Source of the DNA: Dactylonectria macrodidyma | Lineage: Eukaryota; Ascomycota; Sordariomycetes; Hypocreales; Nectriaceae | Length of the DNA stretch: 64,000 nucleotides | Reading direction: 5' to 3' | Assembly: GCA_020744425.1 (NCBI GenBank) | Contig: JAGMUV010000027.1 | Coordinates: forward strand, 868,001 to 932,000 | In this document: in pieces, positions 1 through 10,400 of the stretch | How the letters are laid out: each line of letters starts with the position of its first letter | Numbering within the stretch: position 1 is the stretch's first letter | Notes under the pieces: generated by a model | What the model was told of the DNA's origin: nothing | What the model saw: only the letters and a program-made list of their open reading frames with translations | The model's database searches: none | Made by a program: the position numbers and the translations under genes

Positions 1-309
1 GGTTCTCACGAAATTGAATATGTCATCAAATGCTATTAAAAATGTGCCCTTAGGCCGGAATTGCAGCCCGCGCGCAGACATGCGTTCCGCCTTGCTCGTT
101 CTTTGACGACACGCTGCCACCACAATTTATATGGTATCGCGTCCGAGAAAGTCATCACGTCTTCCGAGACTGTCGTGGTGTTTATCCTTCCCCTTTCCTC
201 AACTATCGTAAGGGTGGCCGTGTAGAATGATATTTGAACAAACCTGACGGCATCATTCATTCAGCTGGCTCGACATCGGAAGCTTGATTCCTCCTCTTGT
301 TAGAAACAC

Positions 310-1666
310 TCAAGATATCTTGGTCCGGGTTGTCGATCGGGGGGGTGTCTGAAGGTGAGAACAGCCATCGGACGGCCGCAAGCGCTTCAGTGACAAGTCG
401 CCATCGTCTCCTGAGTCTACTTGGTCTGAAATCTTCTGCTTGGAGTCGTCATGTCGACGGTAACCAGCCAGTACATCATCCATCTCAGGCGACCACCTCC
501 GTTTCCGGGGTCGACCTCGCTTTGGTTCATCCTCGTCACTACTCTCTGGTTGCGTTTCCAACTCTGAGCCTGAACTCGTGCCTGAATCCTCCGCATCTTC
601 GGGCTCTCCTTGTGCCGATCGTTGACGTTTCTTGGGGCTCGGGGTTCTGCTGTTGGTCCGATTATTGAAGAGGCGTCGACACTCATCTGCAGAAGCGAGG
701 TGGACCTGAGGAGGGCCAGATTCCGTTACGGTGACAAGCTTCCGCGGTATTAACTGATTGAGAAAGACGCTGTGTGACAGCGTGGCAAGGGCAAAGCGGC
801 AAAGGAGGAAATATCGCGACACGCCACGGAGCGGCTGGAGCTCAAGGTTATGATACTCGTCCTGCAGCTCGACGGTGGGACAATCCCAAAGCATATGGAC
901 GACCCATTCCCCCGCCTTGGGCACGATGCAAAAGTGGTGGTCGTCCCACATCTTATGGAGGTCGCGTCGCAGTAGGATCGTGTTTGAAGCGCAGCGGGTA
1001 TCAAAGCTCTGGGGTCTCGTATAGGCGAACATGTTATTGCGCACCCACCAGTCACTTTGGGCTGCAGGAATGATATGTGCCGTTTCGTTCGGAATCAGAG
1101 ACCCTGTAATTCGGCAGGTCTGGTCGCGTTTACCAACATCGTGGGTGAGAGTAGTCTGGATTGGAGCAGAAGAGTCGTCGGACCATGAAGGTGGGAGACT
1201 GGACGGACAGCGGAAGTTATCGAACGACGGGACGATCGGGTACTTGTCATCTGAGGTAGTTGTACATTAGCAAACCAAGTTGCAAAGACAAAGACATTAA
1301 TAATACTAAAGACATACCTCCTTCAATGCGAAAGTAATAACGATTCTGCGTGAGGATGTCGTCCGAGCCAGCTGGCAGCCGAGGGCCATCCCTGGTCAGC
1401 GAAAAGAAGCCATTCCAGTTGCAATCAGCAAGAATAGCACAAGCAATTCGCGCAGTCTCGTGGTGGATGCCGCCTGAATCAAGCGCCGGCAACGACAATA
1501 GAACGTTTTTGGAGTCGGGGTAGCCGGGGTGGAGGAAGAAGACGACGCCGTTTGCTTGAGGCGCCGGCGCAGGACGACGCCGCTTGAGGGAGAGTGCCGG
1601 ACCTCCAGACTCTACTGGGTTCATCGCAGTTGTCGTTGTTATTGTCACTGGGGTTTGCGCCGACAT
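310..1666 (-). CDS. HNH endonuclease-domain protein with AT-hook tail
   Basis: Two exons: 1666-1318 and 1250-310, separated by a 67-bp intron (1317-1251) with donor GTATGT, branch GCTAAT and acceptor CAG. Removing it keeps the frame and gives 429 aa. Residues about 162-230 carry the fungal HNH_2 pattern: CRITG, then AHIIP, then a Trp-rich spacer, then NTILLRRDLHKMWDDHHF. The C-terminal third is acidic and serine-rich and contains a GRPRKRR AT-hook, so nuclear DNA binding is plausible. Proteins of this layout are common and uncharacterised in ascomycetes; nuclease activity is inferred from the motif only. The start ATG at 1666 is the first in frame. Confidence 0.8.
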
Positions 1667-3100
1667 TTGCGCGGTGTAGTCTTGATGTTGATGGTGGAGT
1701 CAAGATCCCAACGTGGACATAATACTGACATCACCAGGACAACACCGCGGTCACGTGATCATGGTCACCGATATCGCTGTAGGGTAGGTAGGTCAACAGT
1801 GAAATCACGTCCCAGAGCTAATTAAAAACGATGCGTTGGGTGTCGCGACCCATGCGGCAACCACCTGTAAAGGCAGGCGGTAGCGCGTAGCAGAATGATC
1901 TCATCACGGAACAACATACCACCGAGGCAGGGGTGGAGCGACGGGAGCGATGCAACTTACACAGCTCCAAACGCTCCCAACGCTCCATGAATGGACGCCT
2001 AGTATATAGCCCCACGAACCTCCCAGACAGAATCACTATGCTCTTCAGCTATCAATTACAACTTGGTTACCACAGACTGAATTGTGCATTACCAGACATA
2101 ACACCCAATCTTTTGCTGAGACCTTAACGCCCTGATCCATCTGCCAACATAAACCCTGCAACCTCGGTTTACCAGTTGGGAATAGACCAGATCGTTACAG
2201 TTCATATTTGCTTTTTTTTAACCCCGTGAATACGCCCAGAGTAGTTGATTGGTCAGTAAATCAGGGCTAATAACAAAAGAGATGAGGTGGCTTACAACCA
2301 AAGCTTGGGATTCAAAGGATCCCGGGTGAGAGGGTGGCTGACATAAATATTCAGCTGCTTTCTCCATTGTCTATTGGACAAGACGATTAACGTAATTTGT
2401 CAATCAAGTGGTCCTGTTGCCTTTGTTCTTTTTCCGGTGGGGAACCCCACTTTACCGGGTCAACGTTGTAGCGGTCCGGCAGGGTCTTATCTTATCATTA
2501 ATATGGGGACGACAGGGGTTTAGTAACATAAACTGGTTCTGATTGGCTTGCGGAGAATTGATAGGGATACTATCCGTCCCACGGCCTGAGCGGGGTAGAC
2601 TTGGACTTACCCTGTACATTCATGTTGTTGACTTGAATAAAGAATAAAAGGCTTACTGAAGATATACAAACATTGTATTTATTTTCATCTAATTGGTTGA
2701 CTTTTTCTCTATCGATTCATGCGCTTTTTACTTCCTGCGTCGTTGTGGCTGATTTTTGGTTGACTTAATTGCGTTTCATACCGTTTCAGAACACACATGC
2801 CAACCCGCAACCCGAAGCCCAACTTTGTAACGGTCGTGCTCCTGGGATAGCCTGTACGTGGTATCCCTTCGATTGCCAGGAGGCTCCAGTTAGGTGACTA
2901 CAGGGATGTCTAACCAATCAAATAAGAGAGCATGAAAGGTACATCATTTTTCTACCTAAATTAGCCTGTGATAGAAGTCCCAACAATATTTTGAGTTACA
3001 AATCGCGACATCACACTGCTCACATTCCCCCCTAGATTGATGCCTTCTTGTATTGCTGCTGACCGCCTCCAAAGGTTTCCTTGAGGTTTTTGACCAAGGC
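1667..3100. other. Intergenic, no gene recognised
   Basis: No reading frame here resembles a known protein. Short ORFs at 1818-2127 lack coding character. AATAAAGAATAAAA at about 2638 looks like a polyadenylation-type signal, but I cannot assign it to a gene. Confidence 0.4.
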
Positions 3101-4168
3101 TTACCCAGCTGTTGGCCCCTTACAAGCAACGCAGCGAGATTTTTTCCCTCTTCGGACGTATTTATGCTGTGCCACAGGCGTAAATTCGTCCCCAGTCCGA
3201 AATGACTGCCTTGACTGACTTTCCTTATGGAACACCTTGAACGGCTCGTTATAAATGCGCCGGCGCCACTCTTTTTGACTCGTATATCGCTTCCAAGCCG
3301 GCTGCCCGTAGAGTTGAAGAAGGTAGCTATTCACAAGCACCACATCAAGCAGGAAGGTCCAAGTAAGAGCCTGCCAAGCCCCCCGGCGAATTGGGTGATC
3401 ATAGCCGAGATACGCCCTCATTTGGTCTCCTTGATCCACATGATTCATCTCATCGTTATAGGAAGCAGCAACTGTAGGGATTGATATCAGCTTTACTACC
3501 TCGCCAGCAAAGAAACGCTGTATCGGCCGTGCTGTGGCCTTCATTGTTGACGACTTCTTCCTCCAGCGCTCACATTTCTCATCGCCTTTAAACACAGTTG
3601 ATAGGAATAACACAAGGGCATTGTCTTTCCACGCGATTTGGTTCACCTGTAGCAGAAGAAGACAAGTTAGTAAGAGAAACACAGCCAAAAGTGTCAAGGG
3701 CTCCCACCTGGTTATCAGGGGTGGGTATGACCCTGATCTCATTGAATTTAAACCCTGATTTCCCTGATATATCCTTCTTCTTATAGTCAGCGAGCTCCTT
3801 GAAGATGCCGCAGTTAGTGCGGGCTGTGCCTGTAGCACCGTGGCCGTGCTGACGAAGAGAGAGGAAGAGGCCCGGGGACAAGAAGAGGTTATTCACAAAG
3901 ACGTGATATGTCGACTTCGGCAGTAGGTTTATAAGGGCAATAACGACGCTCTGAGTCGAATTCAACGCGATGACTTTATCCCCATAATCTGTGAGGACGT
4001 GGATAACTTCTTCGACCTTATCGGCCTCACCAGCTTCCCGCTCTCGACTGGCTTTTCTTCTTCTTCTTCCTCGGCCGCCTCTCCCTCTGCCTCTGCCGCC
4101 TTTGCCTCCTCTTAGAGCGTTCAACGCCAACGCAACGGGACCGTAGTCTGAACCGGGTTGGTGCCAAA
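3101..4168 (-). pseudogene. piggyBac-type transposase, 5'-truncated (copy 1)
   Basis: Minus-strand coding sequence similar to the central and C-terminal part of the piggyBac copy at 30.5-32.5 kb (DDE_Tnp_1_7 family). A 61-bp intron (3707-3647) lies at the same place as in that copy, before VNQ(I/F)xWKDNALVLFL. Recognisable blocks are TYHVFVNNLF, DEMNHVDQGDQM, HPIRRGAWQAL and the C-terminal Cys cluster. The second catalytic Asp is Asn here (VNNLF against LDNLF in the intact copy). The frame runs upstream without an ATG to about 4168, where it meets a 39-bp repeat and homology stops, so the first catalytic Asp is missing. Dead transposase, or less likely a domesticated fragment. Confidence 0.75.
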
Positions 4169-4207
4169 TGTGAGGGAACGATCATGTGACTTTCATACTT
4201 TATGAAT
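4169..4207 (-). repeat. 39-bp breakpoint repeat, copy A
   Basis: A perfect 39-bp match, in inverted orientation, to 52701-52739. Read on the minus strand it ends TCCCTCACA and abuts the truncated piggyBac coding sequence. The other copy abuts a truncated hAT coding sequence in the same relation. The TCACA end would fit the 3' end of an LTR or another element terminus. Confidence 0.8.
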
Positions 4208-4264
4208 TGTCAACCTAGCACCGATACACGAATGCAGACATTGAACAAAAGATCAGTGTAGATT

Positions 4265-4470
4265 GAGGAACATCTCTTCTATCTAAGGAGCGACGAGAGT
4301 CGGTCTCTTATACCTGTGTTCAGTCTGCCGATTTCATAGGCAGCAGGCTGTTACCTGACGCTAGGTATGGTGTAGCGTTCACGCTGACCGTGAAGCTATT
4401 CACGATGGTCGTGATCCTTGCCCTTGACCTAAGCGAAGGTCTCCGGAGCTTGACATTTTGAAAGATTTTT
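4265..4470 (-). repeat. Decayed copy of the MULE-2 5' leader
   Basis: On the minus strand, ordered blocks match 23112-23350, the leader upstream of the MULE-2 transposase: AAAATGTCAAG, then TTCACG(G/A)TCAGCGTGAACGC, then CTGCTGCCTA, then GAACACA, then AGAGACCGAC, then CGTCGCT. Spacing is similar and several mismatches separate the blocks. No transposase follows here. Confidence 0.55.
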
Positions 4471-4477
4471 CGAGTGC

Positions 4478-4600
4478 CAGGGTTGGAAAATCGTTTAACC
4501 GTTCAAACGGTTTTAGGATGCCCTTAAACGGTTAAACGATTTAACATGCATAAACGTTTTAAACGGAACGAACGAACGGACGAACGAACGAAAGTGCCCA
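4478..4600 (+). repeat. hAT-like terminus with palindromic subterminal repeats
   Basis: Begins CAGGGTTGGAAAATCG, nearly identical to the first 15 bases of the hAT at 60859 (CAGGGTTGGAAATCG). It is followed by repeated, partly palindromic CGTTTAA/TTAAACG and GAACGAAC motifs, the usual dense subterminal structure of hAT ends. No hAT transposase follows, so it may be a MITE-like or relict end. 4601-5135 shows no gene. Confidence 0.45.
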
Positions 4601-5135
4601 TGTATGCCAGGGCGGTCCCAGATGCGGGACATTTAGTGCACAAACAGGAAGGAGCTACTAGGAGGAGTAGGACGGCGGCTCGCAAAGGTGAACTCAAAAC
4701 TTGGCACGTCGTGACCTGCTTTTAGGAGTCATCCTGCCGGTGAACAATAGCCCCCGGTCGTATAGTCCACGGCCGGGGCATTAAGACTTTTAACGTCGGA
4801 TGTCTCCAAGGGCTGTCCTGGGTCGGGGCTTGTCTGCACTACGTGGGGCAACATGTGAGGCTGCTAACAATCCGGGAGAGAAGCATGACGGCTGCCCGAC
4901 ATGGCGCCCAATGGTGGTTAAGTATCACGGTATCTTAGTATGGTCGACCCCTGACCCGACTTGTTCTTAACATGCCTCAACAGCTCGTTCAGCATAGGGT
5001 AGCCGGGATGGGTAGGGATGCAATGCTATTTAAGGCTCGCTGAGGAAGCGAAGAAGTATTTGACTTGCTGCCAACCAAGTTTCCTCCCTTGCTACCAACA
5101 GATTCACAACAACGCAGAAGCAACTGTCCCAGCAC

Positions 5136-6962
5136 CTAGTCTGAGACAACCCCGTACCAAATTAGACCCATGACGGCTCCCATGGCAATTGCTACGGGCG
5201 GGCTCACTCGAAACCAATAGCCACCCACATAGCTCGTGGCTGTCACGACGACCCACCAAGGATCAACAGCCAGGCTGGTGCCCTGCTGGAAACCTTCATC
5301 GATGTGGCCGATCTGCCAAAGACGATATACTGCAGTGTAAATTAGGCCGACGGCAGCCGCATTGACGCCTCTCAGGGACGACTTGACCCATCTCCACCCT
5401 CGCACCGCAGTCCAGACACCCATGGTCCCGTGCACCGTGAGTAAACCGGGGACGAAGATTCCTAGAAACCCGAGGACGGCGCCGGCAGCAGAATAATATC
5501 CACCATTGATAGCAGTCAGGCTGCCAAGATAAACCGCGAAGTTGAAGTTAGGTCCTGGGAAGGCTTGGATGAGGGCGAGTCCGATAAGGAAATCTCGAGG
5601 GCTAACCCAGTTTTCGGCGACAATATACTCCCGGAGCAGCGGGATCACAACTGGTCCTCCGCCAAAAATGATAGTACCAGCGAGGTACATGTTGGCGAAT
5701 AGGCTGTATAGACGTGATTTATGCGGTAAAGTACCACGTAGAACCATGACGACGATGAAGGAGACGAGGAAGACCAGGATAAGCAGCAGTCCAAATTTCC
5801 AGCTGATATTGAGACGCAGTCCTTCGGGAACAACGCGAGGCTGGTTTTCGACCGTCGATGCTTCGCGTTCGGTAATCGGGAGAGTGGCATCTTCATCCTC
5901 CCTCTTGTTTGTGGAACTCGACCTGTTGCCGTTTTTGCTGTGGCTGGACGGGCCAGCATCTGTGTTGGATTCGTTGTGGCCGTTTCTTGCGGCGGCTTCT
6001 TGCTGAATTTGCATCTCGACGCCCTCTTCTGATGCATTCTGGGATCGCTTGGACTTCTTCCGGAAGCTAGCAGTAATGGCTTTCATGGGACCGTGGAGCA
6101 AGCGGAAGTCATGAACGACGGTCGTGATGCCAGCCAGAAACATCAGTAACGGGAAATACCAGAGCGCATTATACATAATCCCGGCTGCAGCCCCGAGAAA
6201 GACCAGGACGCGGGTTATATTGTCGGTGATGGCCTTCTCGGACAACTGGACGGCCGCGAGGACGATGATACCGACAGTAGCAGCATTGAGACCGGACAGG
6301 AGAGCATACACTGCTCGAGGGAGAGATTCGCCAATGTTGGAGACTCCGATGGAAAGCCCATACATCCCTAGAGCTCCGGGGAGACTAATAAGGGCCCTTG
6401 TCAGCTTCTTACAGCCAGGTCGGGGTCCTGAAACGTACCTCCAGAGTAGGAAGCCGAGGAGAGCAGGAAGGAAGCCGTCATGGAGAAGGATGATGCAGTA
6501 ATGCATCTTGGTGCTGCCAGGGCCTGAGAAGGCCTGGCAGACGCTGAACAGCTCCTGGTACTGCACCATCGTCAGCAACAAATCTCCTAGGCAATTCATC
6601 TCTGTGAATCCCGAGAAACCTGTTCTTACCACTTGCTCGTCGATCCATGAGAGCTTAGCGACAAACTTATCGTGAAACTGCCGCAAAGTACCGTCAGTCA
6701 TTCTCCTCGTTCCTATGTCTGTGTGCTGTGGTCCTCGGGGTGCCAAATCCGAGTCCCGTTCTTGAGAGCCATCCGATCCAGCCCTTCCATGGGAGGGCCG
6801 AAATCGACAGAACTTTCTGAGAACGGGGCTCCACAGCGGAGCGTCGGGCGGGTTGGGGGTGGGGGAAGCACTCACGATCTTGAAGTGGACTGGCGGTCCT
6901 CCGAATGAGGTGAAGCCGAGATACCAATTCTCGCGAATGGTGTTCCAGAACCGTCCACCCAT
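5136..6962 (-). CDS. Chromate ion transporter (CHR family)
   Basis: Four exons: 6962-6876, 6677-6630, 6560-6439 and 6384-5136, with introns of 198, 69 and 54 bp. The joined frame is 501 aa, the usual length of a two-domain CHR protein (TC 2.A.51). Splicing joins FGGPPVHFKI to FHDKFV, WIDEQV to YQELFSVCQAFSGPG, and FLLW to SLPGALGMYGLS, restoring the conserved first CHR domain. The second domain carries IIFGGGPVVIPLL and ALIQAFPGPNFNFAVYLGS. A charged Ser/Asn/Glu-rich linker (about residues 215-300) separates the halves. Family knowledge: plasma-membrane export (or in some fungi uptake) of chromate, possibly sulfate-related anions. The frame looks intact although the gene lies between transposons. 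Confidence 0.9.
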   Translation of the reverse strand: MGGRFWNTIRENWYLGFTSFGGPPVHFKIVSASPTPNPPDAPLWSPVLRKFCRFRPSHGRAGSDGSQERDSDLAPRGPQHTDIGTRRMTDGTLRQFHDKFVAKLSWIDEQVVRTGFSGFTEMNCLGDLLLTMVQYQELFSVCQAFSGPGSTKMHYCIILLHDGFLPALLGFLLWRYVSGPRPGCKKLTRALISLPGALGMYGLSIGVSNIGESLPRAVYALLSGLNAATVGIIVLAAVQLSEKAITDNITRVLVFLGAAAGIMYNALWYFPLLMFLAGITTVVHDFRLLHGPMKAITASFRKKSKRSQNASEEGVEMQIQQEAAARNGHNESNTDAGPSSHSKNGNRSSSTNKREDEDATLPITEREASTVENQPRVVPEGLRLNISWKFGLLLILVFLVSFIVVMVLRGTLPHKSRLYSLFANMYLAGTIIFGGGPVVIPLLREYIVAENWVSPRDFLIGLALIQAFPGPNFNFAVYLGSLTAINGGYYSAAGAVLGFLGIFVPGLLTVHGTMGVWTAVRGWRWVKSSLRGVNAAAVGLIYTAVYRLWQIGHIDEGFQQGTSLAVDPWWVVVTATSYVGGYWFRVSPPVAIAMGAVMGLIWYGVVSD

Positions 6963-7475
6963 GTTAACAGGATGAAGACCTGCACACTGCTTGATCGCCG
7001 TGGTCTCTTAAGTTGAGAGATGCTGCTTTCTATTCTTGCTTACTAGCTATGTACCAATCTGCCTGATACTGGACGGGAGCCTCGGCCTTCGTGCCAACTA
7101 CTACAGGTCCGAAAAATCAGGTGAAAATGAAGAGGAGAGATGGGAGTTTGGGTGTGGACTGATGGATGGCTGTATTTGTATTCATTGAAAGAAGGTAAGG
7201 TAAGGATTTTATTTCGCCCGGGGGGACACACCCCAGAGGGCCTTTGCGCTAAGCTATTTTCGTTTCGTACAGTTCTTCCATAATCACCCGAAGCCCCAAA
7301 ATTTCACTTTTACTAACTGGTCCAATCTGGTGTATATGTCGTGACAGGCCTGCTTGAAGGCCAATTTCCCCAAGTGTTCAGCATCCTATCCTCAGCAGCT
7401 GAAGCCCGGTCTGTCAAAATGAGACTGTATGATGTTAGTAGGGATTGATCTGCATAGTTAGTGTGCCTGAGGCTT
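6963..7475. other. Spacer between CHR gene and LINE
   Basis: Upstream region of the chromate transporter and, from about 7300, probably the 3' UTR of the minus-strand LINE. No poly(A)/poly(T) tail is visible, so the LINE 3' end cannot be fixed. Confidence 0.4.
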
Positions 7476-10400
7476 CTAGTCCATGTTAAGCCTCCCCGTT
7501 GCAATGGCAAATTTGATCGTTGCCCGTACTGCCCGCATATCTGGTGCCCATTTGTCATCGTCAGACGCTGCCTTTCCTCCCAAGAAGAACGAGAGGTTTC
7601 CCATCTTTGTTTGTGGGCATTTCAGCACGCCTTCCCGTTGCTTTGTCCACTTTGTGCATCTGAATAGAAAATGCGCAACTGTCTCGGATGCTTGACCACA
7701 TTCGCACATATCCGATTCCACTGCGCCGATGTTGTGCAGAAAGCTATTTAGTCTTGCCATTCCGGTGCGGAGCTGGACCAGCACCTCTGCTTCTTTCCTC
7801 TTCAGCAGGTCATATAGAGTACGGGTATGCTTGCCAGGTAGTGCCGTGTCTATCATCTTCGAGTATTTCCCGATTCTTCCCGGCGATGTCGTTGGTTGCC
7901 GCTGCTTGGTTGTGGCTAGTCTTATCCTCGTGGATCTTGCTTGATACGGCGGCTTATCTGGTCTGCATTCACTTTCAGTGGACTTCCGGGCTGCTGCTTT
8001 GGCTTTTGGTCCTAGTGCGAAGTCTTCCTCTCCTGCTGGAACCCACATCATCTGGAGAGAGTTGCCCTCGTCTTCAAGACGGTTGACATGCTTGTAGATT
8101 TGCCGAATGGTCTGTTGACCGGACTGTTGTCGCGGCCGCCGTATGGCTTCTAGTGCGGAGCGGTTGCTCGTCATGACGATGATATTCCGTCGACGCAGTC
8201 CGAATGGCATGCATCTCAGGGCCATCTCTATAGCTCCCAGCTCGGCTATGTATGGGTTCAGCTCCTCCCTCGACCCGAGAGTGATAGAGTAGCTGGCCAC
8301 ATCCTCGTCAGCATTGTTGATCGCCGTATCTCGTACGACACCTCCCATGCCTACCATGCCCCTTCTCTGTGAGGAGCAGGTGGCAATGACTATGCCGTCC
8401 ACCCTATTTGCTGCTTCCACCGCTCTCTCCCGGTCAGGGTCGCACGACACCAAGATACGGTCTCGCCATGGCGGTAGCGCGTATTCTCGAATGATCTCCA
8501 TTCGTTCAGTGGCTGTCTCCCCTTGTATCTGAGCAATCCTCTGCATCGGCGATACGAATCGGCGACACACTTTCACCTTCAGTGTCGCCAACGGGTGTGT
8601 CCTGGGAAGGGTCCGGAGGTTGATCCAAAACCTTGTTGCCGCTTGCGCATGCCGTTCTTGCACCGGTTGGATGCTAGCTTCGGCCTCGGCCACCGCTGTT
8701 GCCACGGTCCGGAAAGCTCCCGTGATCGCCTGTGCTCCAACCATCTGTGCTTTGTCCAGCCAAGCGGCTTCTCTAATGCCGCATGAGTGCGCCCACACGC
8801 TAGACGCATAGTCCATGGTGGGAGCCACTGTTGCTACGAACAGTTGTCTCGCCGTCCGCGGTGACAACATTTTCAGTCTTTTCAAACACATAGCGGCCGA
8901 GAGCCCCTTTGCGGCAGCTTTAGCTATGTGTTCCTTGTATCGTAGTTTCGCGTCCATGACCACTCCCAGGATCTTGGCGCTGGTCTTGGGCTTGACTACT
9001 TTTCCTTTGATCATGAACGGTTTGTCGCTGGTACGCGCGGCGTTTCGCGTGAAATGCACGATGGCCGTTTTGTCTCCGTTAAACGTCGCACCGCTCCGTC
9101 TTTCCCAGCCCAGTGCTTCGTCTATAATTGATTGGATGCCGACTCGATTCTCCTCCGCTGTTGGTCCCACCACCCAGGCTGAGTAGTCGTCCACGAATGC
9201 CATCGAGCCACCTCTTGCGTTGATTCTTCTCTGCACCAAATCTGCATTGAAGAACAGGAACAACACCGGCGACAGCGGTGATCCTTGCGGGAGACCTGCC
9301 TGTGGCAACTCCCGTAGCTGTGACGTGTGCCCATTTACCACCACGGTGGCCATTCGTCCAGAGCAGAAGGCGTCAATCCATCTCACCAGTCCACCAGGTA
9401 TGCCTCTCGCCTTCAGCCTCTCCAGTAGTCGTTCTTTGAACACTCCATTGTAAGCACCTTTGACGTCGAAACTGATCAGACTGAGCACCCTGCCGGCCCT
9501 CCATGCCTTATAGATCTGCTCCTGCAGCAGTATCAGTGCTTGTTCGGCTGACCTTCGCTTCCTTGCCCCGAAGTGGTTTGCGGGCAGCAGTCCATAGCTT
9601 TCCACTACATAGGATATCCGCTCTGCAACGACTGCCTCGAGTATCTTGCCCAGTGTTGACAGCAGCGATATCGGTCTCCATGCCTTGGCCACTGTGTAGT
9701 CTCCCTTGTCTGCTTTCTTTAGCGGGATGATCTTCGCGCTCCTCCACTGGTGGGGTACCACACCATCCCTGAGGGATGTGTCGAAGAGGTGCAAGACACG
9801 GTATCTAACCACTGGCCAAAGCTGTTTCCACACCATTGCTGGCAGACCATCCTCTCCAGGCGCTTTCCAAGGTTTCGCTGCTATCACTTTTTCTTCAACT
9901 TCCTCCATGGTGAGGTCTGGCATGTGCACTTCCGTCCGTTGCGGTCGGTCGCCTTCATCTTCAATCCTGGCCGGCAACGGCGGGAAGAACGTGCTGTATA
10001 GCTCCTCTGCCTGCTCCACCCTATCTACAGTGGTGGAGCCGTCTTGTCTCTTCAAAGGGGGCACCCTATCGTCCATGATGTCCTTTCCAGGTTTCAAATA
10101 CTTGGCTGCCTTCCATATGTTGACATCTTCTGCTAGGAACTCGTCCCAGTGCAGTTTCTTCTGTTTCCGGATGGCATCATGGTACTCCTTGGATGCTTCC
10201 TTGGCCCGTCCTTCCAGGTCGGGCCTCACCTGACCTGCTCGCCGCTGTGCCCTAGCCTGATTCCGCCAGAACGTGTACACCCGCCGAAGTCTCGTCAAAT
10301 CCTTCGTCCACCAGCACTTCGCGTACGGTACTGGTTGTGCTCGGGGCGTCAGCTCGTGGATCGCCTCGAGGATGACCCTCATTAACTGGTCTGTCTGTTC

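Noticed and set aside
36..260. 74-codon minus-strand ORF at the left edge
   Set aside because: No recognisable domain, no supporting context and too short to call.
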